Below are positions 10,241 through 19,083 of a DNA stretch of 64,000 nt, piece by piece. Source of the DNA: JAPOUP01 sp965199865 (GTDB taxonomy: Bacteria; Pseudomonadota; Alphaproteobacteria; Rhodobacterales; Rhodobacteraceae); assembly GCA_965199865.1 (NCBI GenBank), contig CBDATU010000020.1, forward strand, positions 434,001 to 498,000. The letters are read 5' to 3'. The position numbers and the translations under genes are program-made. The notes under the pieces are model-generated. The model was not told where the DNA came from. It saw only the letters and a program-made list of their open reading frames with translations, and did not search any database. Each line of letters opens with the position of its first letter. Within the stretch, counting starts at the first letter, position 1.

Positions 10241-11137
10241 AAAACCCGTGCCGAAAGCGGATCCGCCGGAGCATCGGAACACGGCATTCGGCAGCTACAG
10301 CGGTGAGTCAGAACACACAGACCGACCCTCTCGCGCAATGATTGATTGCCATGAACAGGAGACCCGCTGCGACCTGACGGACAGCGGTGGCCTTGAGCGG
10401 GAATCCGGTCACCTGAAGGCTCCGCAACGCCAGAGCTAGGACCTGTGTGTCCAACGGCTGGCCCACTCACTACCATATTCCGTCTCTCCGTTCATCTCCG
10501 GATTGCACAGACACAACCTCGCGATGCGTCGCCATTGGCCTCCCTGCTTCCTCACGGCATCAAAGTTCCAAAGTCAGGCGGCATTCAGGCAGAAGGGAGA
10601 CAGACATAAGCTAACAGGCCCAACTTCACCGAATGAAGATCCCAGCAGAACGAGAGGGCAATCAACCACTTTCTCCTGGAGCCGTCTGTTGGTGCCGCGA
10701 GGTGGCAGACCAGGCGTAGGCAAGCGGCACGAGTGGACCAGACACACCGCCTCGAACTCGATGTGAGAAGGAACATGCAAGCCACTGAAACCGGGCCAGA
10801 CAGTATCCCTGTCAGCGTGCCTTCCATCTTTCAGATTGACTGATGTCGCGGCACAACCCTATAGAAGGTCATTGTACAGGTCGATCTGTCGAGGTGTCGA
10901 ACAAGTGAAAGCCGCTTTCAGCCACTTGGGTGAAGAACCTAGGACCGTCAGGGATTGGCGATCAAGGAATCCCGATCCATCGAAATTCCAGCTCAGCCAA
11001 TTTAGTCTTGTGGATCTGATGGGACAGAACTACAGTTCCAGAATGCGCACCTTGAGCCTGAAATTCAATGCGGCATTCGAACCAGGAATTGTCATCGGCA
11101 ATTTCGGCCCTGCGGCCTGGTTCTATGAGAATTGACC
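10241..11137. other. Gene-free stretch before the amide-transport operon
   Basis: About 900 bp with no family-like reading frame. It must contain the promoter of the downstream operon, but no clear -35/-10 pair was singled out. A 99-codon frame at 10836-11135 has no recognisable motif and no good ribosome site. Confidence 0.45.
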
Positions 11138-12778
11138 ATGGCCTGGCTGCTCGGAATCGTTTCTGCCGCAATCGCCATCCTCGTCGGCATCCTGTTCCTA
11201 CACAGATTCTATGCCAAAGCCTCGCTTGAAACGGCGCTGGTGAGAACCGGCGTCGGTGGTCGAAAGGTGGTGACGGAGGGAGGTTTACTCGCCCTGCCGA
11301 TTCTCCACAGGCTGCAGAAGGTCTCCATGCAGATCGTTTCCGTGGAGGTATCCAGAACGGGGCGGGAGGCAGTGCTGACCAGCGACAAGTTGCGTGCGGA
11401 TGTGGTGATGGAATTCGATCTGCGGGTCATCCCGGAACCTGAAGCCATCGCGACGGCCGCGCAGACACTCGGCGGGCGCATCGCCCGTGGAGGCGATGTC
11501 ATAGGTGACGTGCTGAGCGGATCTCTCGCGGATGCAATTCAAACTGCGGCCGCAGTGCGCACGATGGATGAAATCCATCTGAAACGCTCGGGTTACTCGA
11601 CTGATGTGACTGAAGCCGTCGCCGCTTCCGCTGCCCGGCTGGGCCTGGATGTCGTTTCAGCCTCGCTTGTTGCACTGGATCAGAGCGCGCTTTCCCACGA
11701 CAACGAGATGAACGCGTTCAATGCGACGGGCATGCGTCATCTCGCGGAACTGGTTGCGCGGGAGCGACAGGCACGGGTCGCCGCGGAAACTGGAGCGGAC
11801 ATCGCGGTACGCGAACTTCGCCTCACACAGAGGCAGCGGCAGCTCGAACTGCAGCGGGAAGAACGGGAAGCGGAGATCGCACAGCAGGAATATCTGGCCA
11901 AACTCGAGGCCGATGCGAAGTCACGCGAGGAGCGGGCTCGTGACGAAGCTGGCCTGGCAAGCGAGACTGCCCGGATCGACAACGAACAGCGGATAAAGGC
12001 CGCCAAGGTTGAAAGTGACGAGGCACTCAGGCTCGCTGAGATGGCGGCGATTCTGGCGTTGGAAGAAAAGAAGATCAGCAACGACATCCAGATTACCAGA
12101 AAACGCGCCGAAATTGCCGAAGCCAAGATTGCTGAGGAGGAATCACGGAGCCGGATGGCTGTGGCGGCAGAACAGGTGCAGGCGGAAAAGGAACGTGCGG
12201 TAGCCGAACGCGAACGCGAAATCGCAAAGCTGAAACAGGACAGGGAACTCGCCCTTGAAGATGCCAGATTCAGGCAGGAAATCGAAATCCTGCTGGCACG
12301 AGCGGAAGCCGATGCCACCGCATCCGCAAAGGCGAGTGAAGCCGAACGTGTCAGGCGTGAAGCGGAAGCGGCCGGGCGCATTGCGCTGAATGAAGCGGAA
12401 AACACTCTGAGCGAAGCGGTCATTCGGATGCGCCTCGAAGAGCGTAGGCTGGATCGCATGCCAGCCATCATGGAACAGATGATGAAACCGGTCGAGAAAA
12501 TTGACTCGATCAGGATAAACCAGATTGCCGGTGCCGGCGGAAACCAGTCCCGGGGAACGGGAGTCAGCGACGCGTTCGGAGCTGCAATTGAACAGATCCT
12601 CGGCATGGCGGTTCAGTTGCCAGCCATGAAAAAGCTGGGCGAAGAGATCGGGATCGACTTCGATGCCAATCTCGCCGGGCGCACGGCCGACTACGCCAAT
12701 CGGATCAGCTCCAGACCTGGAACGAAGGTCAGCGATGTCACCGATTACATTGCCGAGAATGGGCAAAAGGATGAATGA
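11138..12778 (+). CDS. Flotillin-like SPFH/band 7 protein (YqiK type)
   Basis: A 546-residue membrane-anchored scaffold. An N-terminal helix (about residues 4-24) is followed by an SPFH domain (about 25-200) and a long Ala/Glu/Arg-rich coiled coil (about 200-450; many EAEIA, AEKERAVAERERE runs). The C-terminal tail is about 100 residues, with GMAVQLPAMKKLGEEIG. Flotillins gather membrane microdomains and associated transporters or signalling proteins. ATG 11138 is preferred over an upstream TTG two codons earlier. The stop is only 17 bp before the binding-protein start, so the gene is probably co-transcribed with the amide/urea transporter. A functional link to that transporter is inference. 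Confidence 0.87.
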   Translation: MAWLLGIVSAAIAILVGILFLHRFYAKASLETALVRTGVGGRKVVTEGGLLALPILHRLQKVSMQIVSVEVSRTGREAVLTSDKLRADVVMEFDLRVIPEPEAIATAAQTLGGRIARGGDVIGDVLSGSLADAIQTAAAVRTMDEIHLKRSGYSTDVTEAVAASAARLGLDVVSASLVALDQSALSHDNEMNAFNATGMRHLAELVARERQARVAAETGADIAVRELRLTQRQRQLELQREEREAEIAQQEYLAKLEADAKSREERARDEAGLASETARIDNEQRIKAAKVESDEALRLAEMAAILALEEKKISNDIQITRKRAEIAEAKIAEEESRSRMAVAAEQVQAEKERAVAEREREIAKLKQDRELALEDARFRQEIEILLARAEADATASAKASEAERVRREAEAAGRIALNEAENTLSEAVIRMRLEERRLDRMPAIMEQMMKPVEKIDSIRINQIAGAGGNQSRGTGVSDAFGAAIEQILGMAVQLPAMKKLGEEIGIDFDANLAGRTADYANRISSRPGTKVSDVTDYIAENGQKDE

Positions 12779-12795
12779 GCAAAGGAGAAGCCATC

Positions 12796-14016
12796 ATGCC
12801 ATTTAACAGGAGACAGTTCATAGGAGCCGGAACTGCGCTTGCGGGCACCGCCCTCCTGCCAGGCGTAGCCCATTCGAGCGACCCGATCAGGTTAGGTTCG
12901 ATTCTCGATACGTCGGGGATTTTTGATGCCTATGGTCGACCGATGGATATGGCGATGCGCCTTGCGGTGGACGAGATCAACGCTGGAGGCGGACTGCTCG
13001 ATCGTCAGGTTGAAGTGGTCGCTTACGACACCCAGTCCGACATGGCTCTGTATTCCCAATACGCCCAGCAGCTAACCCGCCAGGACAGGGTCGATGTGGT
13101 GCATGGCGGCATTCTGTCGGCGTCGCGGGAAGCCATCCGCCAGATCATGCGCAGAACGAACACACTCTATTTATATAACGTGCTGTATGAGGGCGGTGTC
13201 TGCGATCGCAACATATTCATCAATGGTGTGACGCCGGCCCAGCAGGTCGAGGCGCTCGTACCCTATGCCATGGAGAAATCCGGAAAGAAGGTCTATATCC
13301 TCGCGGCCGACTACAACTACGGTCAGATCACGGCGCGCTGGATTCAGAAATTCGTTGCGGACAATGGTGGAGAAACGGTCGGCGTTGACTTCTTCCCTCT
13401 CGATGTCAGCGACTTCGGCTCGACCATTGCCAAGGTCCAGTCAGTGGCTCCCGACCTGGTGATCGCACCTCTGGTCGGTGGTGCGCATCTGTCATTCTTC
13501 CGGCAGTGGGCCGCAGCGGGAATGAAAGATCGCATTCCTCTTGCCTCAACGACGATGGGTGTCGGCAACGAGCACAAAGTGCTGACTCCTGAGGAAGGTA
13601 ACGGGATCATGGTTGCCTACAACTACAGCCAGGAGCTCGAGACCCCCATGAACAGTTCGTTCAAGGAAAAATGGTCCGCGGCTTACGGCGACAGCAACCA
13701 GATTCACGAAATCGCGGTTTCCAACTACCAGGGCGTGATGACCTGGGCGGAAGCGGTACGTCAGGCAGGATCGGTTGATCGGGAAGCCCTGATCAACGCA
13801 TTGGAAACCGGAATTTCCATCGATGGGCCTGGAGGCAAGGTTACAGTTGATCCCAGGACCCACCATGCCGTCCTTGACGTACATATCATGGAGGTCGAGG
13901 ATCAGGGCATGCGGGTCGTTCAGACCCTACCACAACGGCAGCCGATTGACACCCAGGCAGTCTGTGACCTCGAAGCCAATCCGGATGACAATACCCAATA
14001 CGAAATTGAGATCTGA
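12796..14016 (+). CDS. urtA: Urea/short-chain amide ABC transporter, substrate-binding protein
   Basis: A 406-residue periplasmic binding protein of the branched-chain amino acid/amide class. The start ATG 12796 follows AAAGGAG at good spacing; an ATG overlapping the flotillin stop would add seven residues and mask the signal. The N-terminus NRRQFIGAGTALAGTALLPG is a twin-arginine-type signal peptide. The mature part starts with DPIRLGSILDTSGIFDAYGR and contains VVHGGILSASREAIRQIM and LAADYNYGQITARWIQKF, typical of UrtA/FmdD/AmiC proteins. The next genes encode two permeases and two ATPases in the order expected for UrtABCDE. The downstream amidase suggests an amide as cargo. Confidence 0.87.
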   Translation: MPFNRRQFIGAGTALAGTALLPGVAHSSDPIRLGSILDTSGIFDAYGRPMDMAMRLAVDEINAGGGLLDRQVEVVAYDTQSDMALYSQYAQQLTRQDRVDVVHGGILSASREAIRQIMRRTNTLYLYNVLYEGGVCDRNIFINGVTPAQQVEALVPYAMEKSGKKVYILAADYNYGQITARWIQKFVADNGGETVGVDFFPLDVSDFGSTIAKVQSVAPDLVIAPLVGGAHLSFFRQWAAAGMKDRIPLASTTMGVGNEHKVLTPEEGNGIMVAYNYSQELETPMNSSFKEKWSAAYGDSNQIHEIAVSNYQGVMTWAEAVRQAGSVDREALINALETGISIDGPGGKVTVDPRTHHAVLDVHIMEVEDQGMRVVQTLPQRQPIDTQAVCDLEANPDDNTQYEIEI

Positions 14017-14099
14017 CTTCCGGACGGAATGATGCGGGGCGGCTTCCACCGCCCCGTCGAAGACCAGGACACGCACGCTCCAGCGGACTCCCTCGCCTC

Positions 14100-14966
14100 A
14101 TGGATCTATCCGTCGTCATCTTCGTTGAAGTCCTCTATGCCATTGCCTCGCTGGTATTGATCAGTGCGGGCCTAGCGGTGGTTTTTGGCATGATGAAGGT
14201 CATCAATCTCGCTCATGGCGAATTCATGATGATGGGAGGGTACGCAACGATAACCGCCGTGAATTTCGGCGTGAATGTCTTCATTGCGATGCTCATTCTG
14301 GCACCTCTGCTTGTTGGAATCATCGGGCTCGTGGTCGAAAGGCTGATCATTCGGCATCTCTATGGGCGGCTGGTGGACACGATGCTGGCAACCTGGGGTC
14401 TGAGCCTGTTCTTCATCGGGCTTGCCACGATGATTTTCGGCAATACGACCACGGGAATTTCAACTCCAATTTCCGGCTTCACGGTCGGTGATTACCAGAT
14501 CAACGGATACAATTTTTTCATCATCGTAGTCTCGATACTATTGCTCATCGGCATGCTTCTGGTCCTTAAGGCCACCCGTTTCGGCCTGATCGCACGCGGC
14601 ACCATGCAGCGAGCGGATATGGCATCAGCCCTCGGCTACAGCGCTGATCGCATCTATATGATGACCTTCTTCTGCGGCTCCGCGCTGTCCGGACTGGCAG
14701 GAGCGGTGCTGGCACCGCTTGTCGGTCTGGTTCCCTCGTCGGGAGGTGCCTATATCGCCAAGGCGTTCATCACCGTCATCGCCGGAGGCCCGTCCCTGAT
14801 CGCCGGGCTGTTTTCCAGCGCAGGCTTTTTCGGCATTGTAAATCAGGTCTTCACTTTCGCCTTCTCGCCTGTGATCGGTGAGGTCGCCCTGCTCGTGGCA
14901 GCGGTCATCCTGCTGCGCCTGCTGCCAAAAGGCATTACGAGCAGATTTTCCAGGGGTAAGCTTTGA
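14100..14966 (+). CDS. urtB: Amide/urea ABC transporter permease, LivH/UrtB type
   Basis: A 288-residue inner-membrane permease with about eight hydrophobic segments. LVLISAGLAVVFGMMKVINLAHGEFMMMGGY is the LivH-type signature, cited here only by its core VINLAHGEFMMMGGY. KAFITVIAGG in the last third is the conserved coupling region. It starts 83 bp after the binding-protein gene, and its stop codon overlaps the next start (TGATG). Confidence 0.9.
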   Translation: MDLSVVIFVEVLYAIASLVLISAGLAVVFGMMKVINLAHGEFMMMGGYATITAVNFGVNVFIAMLILAPLLVGIIGLVVERLIIRHLYGRLVDTMLATWGLSLFFIGLATMIFGNTTTGISTPISGFTVGDYQINGYNFFIIVVSILLLIGMLLVLKATRFGLIARGTMQRADMASALGYSADRIYMMTFFCGSALSGLAGAVLAPLVGLVPSSGGAYIAKAFITVIAGGPSLIAGLFSSAGFFGIVNQVFTFAFSPVIGEVALLVAAVILLRLLPKGITSRFSRGKL

Positions 14967-16003
14967 TGCCTGGAAACCTGCGAAGGGACATCGTCCTGAC
15001 AGCACTCGCCATCGCAATCCTGATCTGGATACTGCCCCTTGCCATCAGCACATACACTCTGACTGTTCTGGTAGTGTATGGCATGCTCGGACTGAGCCTC
15101 GGACTGATCTGGGGCTTCGGCGGCATCCTGTGTTTTGGCCAGGCGGCGTTTTTCGGACTAGGCGCCTATACCTATGCAATCGCGGCCATCAATATCGGGG
15201 AAAGCACCCTACCCCTGATTCTCGCCATACTGATCCCTGCGGGATTTGCTGCGCTTCTCGGCGCGATGATGTTCTACGGAAGACTGAACGACGTCTATCT
15301 CGGTGTGATCACGCTGGTTGTAACCCTGATCCTGTTCAAGTTCCTCAATTCGACCGCTGGTCCGCAATATGTGATCGGTAACGCACGCCTTGGTGGATTT
15401 AACGGGATACCGGGCTTCCCGATCATGAATGTCCCCGGCAACCCGAATGCAGTCGTCTGGGGCGACCCGTATTTCTACGTCTGTGCAGTAACACTTGGGG
15501 TGGTTTTTGTGCTGGTCTCGGCACTCCTGCGTTCGAGCTTCGGCCGGATCGCGGTTGGTATCCGCGAGAACGAAACCCGGATGTCGCTTATCGGATACAA
15601 TGTTGCCGCCCGAAAGACCGTCATGTTCACCATCGGAGCGGCGATTGCCGGCCTTGCCGGGGCGCTGTTTGCGAACTGGGGCGAAATCGTGACGCCACGC
15701 ATGTTTTCGCTGGGCCAGTCTGCCGAAATCATCATCTGGTGCATCGTTGGCGGGCTCGGAACACGGCTTGGTCCAATCCTCGGAGCTGCCGGCCTTGCTT
15801 ACCTCAAATTTCTGCTCGGTCAGCAATCCGTTATCGACAATACGATGATCGTCGGGCTGATCCTCATTCTCTTCGTGCTGTTCCTGCCCAGGGGAATTGT
15901 TCCTGGCCTGGCCACACTACTGCAGGCCAGCATTGCTCGGCGCCCGCAAAGGCGCCTGCGCCCGCAAAGGCGCACGAGAACCCGTGCAGGGATCAATGGC
16001 TGA
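14966..16003 (+). CDS. urtC: Amide/urea ABC transporter permease, LivM/UrtC type
   Basis: A 345-residue second permease with about nine membrane segments and landmarks LGLIWGFGGILCFGQAAFFG and IRENETRMSLIGYNV, the LivM/UrtC pattern. ATG 14966 overlaps the stop of the first permease, indicating translational coupling. The last 25 residues are unusually Arg-rich (RRPQRRLRPQRRTRTR), encoded by two copies of an 18-bp repeat, and the stop overlaps the next gene by 8 bp. Confidence 0.9.
   Translation: MPGNLRRDIVLTALAIAILIWILPLAISTYTLTVLVVYGMLGLSLGLIWGFGGILCFGQAAFFGLGAYTYAIAAINIGESTLPLILAILIPAGFAALLGAMMFYGRLNDVYLGVITLVVTLILFKFLNSTAGPQYVIGNARLGGFNGIPGFPIMNVPGNPNAVVWGDPYFYVCAVTLGVVFVLVSALLRSSFGRIAVGIRENETRMSLIGYNVAARKTVMFTIGAAIAGLAGALFANWGEIVTPRMFSLGQSAEIIIWCIVGGLGTRLGPILGAAGLAYLKFLLGQQSVIDNTMIVGLILILFVLFLPRGIVPGLATLLQASIARRPQRRLRPQRRTRTRAGING
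15941..15976 (+). repeat. 18-bp tandem duplication at the end of urtC
   Basis: Two adjacent copies of CGCCCGCAAAGGCGC plus three variable bases (15941-15958 and 15959-15976). The unit is a multiple of three, so the frame is kept and an Arg-rich RPQRR motif is doubled at the permease C-terminus, just upstream of the overlapping ATPase start. Confidence 0.85.
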
Positions 16004-16712
16004 GGTGATCCTCGAAACGCATGCGCTGACCATGCGGTTCGGCGGCGTGGTTGCGGCGAGAAACGTGGATTTCAAGCTCCGGGATCGGGAATTACGGTGC
16101 CTGATCGGGCCCAACGGCGCTGGCAAGTCGACATTCTTCAAATGCATCACCGGCCTGCACACCGCTACCGAAGGCGAAGTATACATGCGCGGCCTAGAAA
16201 CCACCCACTGGATGCCGCACCAGATCTCCTCGCTCGGAGTCGGAATTAAGACCCAAACCCCCAATGTCATGGACGGATTGAGTGTTCATGAGAACATCTG
16301 GCTCGCGGCACGGCGATTTCATGACAAGGCCGAAGCGAACCGAAAGACAAGGGATGTCATTGACCGGCTTGCGCTTGGGGCAATTTCGCGCCATGAACTC
16401 GGGCATCTTGCACATGGTGAACGCCAGAGGGTCGAACTCGGTCTCGTCATCGTAGGGGATCCGTGGCTTGTGCTGCTTGATGAACCCGCCGCGGGCATGA
16501 GTGCGGAGGATGTTGATCGGCTGGTTGAAATCATTCACGAACTGAACAGGAGTGCGGCGATTGTCATAGTCGAACACGACATGCAGTTCATCCGCTCGAT
16601 CGCCGAAACGGTTACGGTATTTCACCGTGGCGCCGTGCTGATGGAGGATCATGTCGATCGGGTAATGGCGGACCCGACCGTGCGAAACGTTTATCTTGGA
16701 AAGACGAGCTGA
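15996..16712 (+). CDS. urtD: Amide/urea ABC transporter ATP-binding protein, LivG/UrtD type
   Basis: A 238-residue ATPase with Walker A GPNGAGKS, an ABC signature written LAHGERQRVELG (the Ser-Gly of LSGG replaced by Ala-His, as is common in UrtD), and Walker B LVLLDEPAAGM. The start overlaps the permease gene by 8 bp; the stop is followed one base later by the start of the fused UrtE-amidase gene. Confidence 0.9.
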   Translation: MAEVILETHALTMRFGGVVAARNVDFKLRDRELRCLIGPNGAGKSTFFKCITGLHTATEGEVYMRGLETTHWMPHQISSLGVGIKTQTPNVMDGLSVHENIWLAARRFHDKAEANRKTRDVIDRLALGAISRHELGHLAHGERQRVELGLVIVGDPWLVLLDEPAAGMSAEDVDRLVEIIHELNRSAAIVIVEHDMQFIRSIAETVTVFHRGAVLMEDHVDRVMADPTVRNVYLGKTS

Positions 16713-16713
16713 G

Positions 16714-19071
16714 ATGCCCGACGAGAGAACGGAAGCACTGGAAATCAAAGGCCTCTCAGGAGGTTATGGAAAGGTTCCGATTCTCCACGGTATTGATTTC
16801 ACCGTCTTGGAGAACGAGGTCGTCGGCATTCTCGGTCACAACGGGATGGGCAAGTCAACGCTCTTGAAGACCATCATGGGATTCCTACCCGCCGGTGCCG
16901 GATCGATCAGGTTTCATTCGACCGACATTACGAGAATGTCGCCACACGAACGGGCCGGGCTGGGAATTGGCTATGTTCCACAAGGACGGCTGATCTTCCC
17001 GCAACTGAGCGTCAGCGAGAATCTCAGATTTGCCTGGCATGACTATCTGGAAACTTCCGAAGACGATGCGCTGGAAGAGGTTCTGGACGACTTCCCGCGC
17101 CTTCGTTCACTGCTCGGTCGGGAAGGCGGATCCCTGTCGGGAGGCGAACAGCAGCTGCTGGCATTGGCCCGCTGCCTCATGGGAGACCCGCAGTTTCTGC
17201 TCCTTGATGAGCCGACCGAGGGAATACAGCCCTCCATCATTGAGGAGATGGGAGAGATTCTTCTCCGGCTGAGAGCCAGCCGTGGTCTCTCGGTTCTTCT
17301 AGTTGAGCAGAATTTCGACTTCATTGCCGAACTGTCCGATCGGGTACTGGTCCTTGAGAGGGGAAGAATCACGGGGACTCTGGATCGCGCTGATCTCTCT
17401 GACCAAAACAAGGTAAATCAGTTTCTGGGTTTTGGCGCGGTTCGATCAACCTCTAGGCCGAGCCGAAAACCGGTTGCGGAGGCTTCCACGCCACGATCTC
17501 GGGCTCCGTCAACGACCGGGACTTCGCGCGAGCTTCCAGCCACACAAATGGTGACCAACATGACTGTAAAGCGCCCGACACTTTCGCAGATGCGCGAAAT
17601 GGCCCTTCGGTTTGGAATGAGTCTGACAGATGAGGAGCTGCGAGAATATAGCGAGATCATGGAGCCTTACATTCAGGCCTATGACCGGCTAGATGCAACG
17701 CCAGACAACCTGCCGACAGTCCGTTATCCGCGCTCGCCAGGATATTTTCCCGATTTCACTGAGAATCCGCTCAATGCCTGGTACGTCAAGACGGAAGTTC
17801 GCGGGGCTCCCGATGGCCCACTGAAAGGCAAACGGATCGCACTCAAGGACACGGTCTGCCTGGCTGGTGTGCCGATGATGAACGGATCGCCGATCATGGA
17901 AGGTTACACACCTGAAATCGATGCCACGATAGTGACCAGAATGCTGGATGCCGGAGCGACGATTGCTGGAAAGGCGCATTCCGAGAATTTCTGTCTATCC
18001 GGCGGGTCCCATACCAACGCGAAAGGCCCCATCCAGAACCCATGGAAGCGCGGATACATGGCGGGCGGTTCATCAGGTGGGTCGACAGCTCTTGTTGCCA
18101 CCGGAGAAGTGGATATGGCAATCGCCGGGGATCAGGGTGGCTCAATCCGCATTCCGTCCTCGAACTGTGGCGTCTACGGCATGAAGCCGACCCATGGGCT
18201 GGTGCCTTATACGGGCGTGATGCCGATCGAACAGACGATCGATCATGTCGGGCCGGTGACCAGCAATGTCGCGGACAACGCGCTCCTGCTTGAGGTTCTG
18301 GCAGGAGAGGACGGCCTTGATCCACGTCAGTACGACCCGAAAACCTATCGATACACCGAGGCGCTGGGGCGCAGCGCACAGGGCCTGAGCATCGGGATCC
18401 TCAAGGAAGGGTTCAATCGACCCGAAAGCGAAGCCGATGTCGATCAGAGCGTCCTCGCGGCGGCCGAACGTTTTCGTGATCTGGGTGCGAGGGTGGATGA
18501 GATCTCAATTCCGGAACATGGGCTGGCAGTGGATTGCTGGTTAGCGATAACCATTGAAGGGCTGCAGGACCATATGATGCACGGAAACTCCAGCGGAACA
18601 AATTACCGGGGCCTGTTTCTTCCATCAATGACTGATCATATGGCGCAGTGGAGAAACAGATCCGACGAGCTGAGTCATTCGCTGAAAGTGTGCATGTTCA
18701 TCGGTGAGTACTTTCAGCAGCAATATCGTGGACGCTTCTACGGCAAGGCGCAGAATCTCATGCGCAAGGTGAACAAAGTCTACCTGGATGTCCTGAAGCG
18801 GTATGACCTCCTGCTGATGCCTACCGTACCGATGAAGCCCCAGGAAATTCCACCCCCTGACTGCTCAATCAGCCTTTATGTCCAGCGCGCCTTCGAGATG
18901 ATAGGCAACACCGCCCCCTTCAACGGTGGTTTACCGGCGATGAGCGTTCCCTGCGGCATGAGCGAAGGGCTTCCCATCGGCATGATGCTCGTTGGAACAA
19001 GATACGGCGAGCTCAGGATCTATCAGGCAGCGCATGCTTTCGAGCAAAGTGGCGACTGGAAGGAAATGTAG
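16714..19071 (+). CDS. Fusion of UrtE-type transporter ATPase and amidase-signature hydrolase
   Basis: A single 785-codon frame with two full domains. Residues about 1-237 form a LivF/UrtE ATPase: Walker A GHNGMGKST, signature LSGGEQQLLALARC, Walker B FLLLDEPTEGIQP. A Ser/Pro/Arg-rich linker of about 45 residues follows. Residues about 285-785 form an amidase of the type found in nitrile/amide degradation clusters (GVPMMNGS, GDQGGSIRIPSS, YTGVMPIEQTIDH). The catalytic triad is visible as K378, S453 (GGSSGGS) and S477; the spacings of 75 and 24 equal those of the fatty-acid amide hydrolase triad K142-S217-S241. The amidase would turn an imported amide into acid plus ammonia. An ATG near 17570 could start the amidase alone, but no stop separates the domains and no strong ribosome site precedes it. 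Confidence 0.9.
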   Translation: MPDERTEALEIKGLSGGYGKVPILHGIDFTVLENEVVGILGHNGMGKSTLLKTIMGFLPAGAGSIRFHSTDITRMSPHERAGLGIGYVPQGRLIFPQLSVSENLRFAWHDYLETSEDDALEEVLDDFPRLRSLLGREGGSLSGGEQQLLALARCLMGDPQFLLLDEPTEGIQPSIIEEMGEILLRLRASRGLSVLLVEQNFDFIAELSDRVLVLERGRITGTLDRADLSDQNKVNQFLGFGAVRSTSRPSRKPVAEASTPRSRAPSTTGTSRELPATQMVTNMTVKRPTLSQMREMALRFGMSLTDEELREYSEIMEPYIQAYDRLDATPDNLPTVRYPRSPGYFPDFTENPLNAWYVKTEVRGAPDGPLKGKRIALKDTVCLAGVPMMNGSPIMEGYTPEIDATIVTRMLDAGATIAGKAHSENFCLSGGSHTNAKGPIQNPWKRGYMAGGSSGGSTALVATGEVDMAIAGDQGGSIRIPSSNCGVYGMKPTHGLVPYTGVMPIEQTIDHVGPVTSNVADNALLLEVLAGEDGLDPRQYDPKTYRYTEALGRSAQGLSIGILKEGFNRPESEADVDQSVLAAAERFRDLGARVDEISIPEHGLAVDCWLAITIEGLQDHMMHGNSSGTNYRGLFLPSMTDHMAQWRNRSDELSHSLKVCMFIGEYFQQQYRGRFYGKAQNLMRKVNKVYLDVLKRYDLLLMPTVPMKPQEIPPPDCSISLYVQRAFEMIGNTAPFNGGLPAMSVPCGMSEGLPIGMMLVGTRYGELRIYQAAHAFEQSGDWKEM

Positions 19072-19083
19072 GGGAGCGGCACG

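Noticed and set aside
11737..12606. 289-codon Ser/Arg-rich minus-strand frame inside the flotillin gene
   Set aside because: It is the antisense of the Ala/Glu/Arg coiled coil, which always yields long Ser/Ala/Arg frames.
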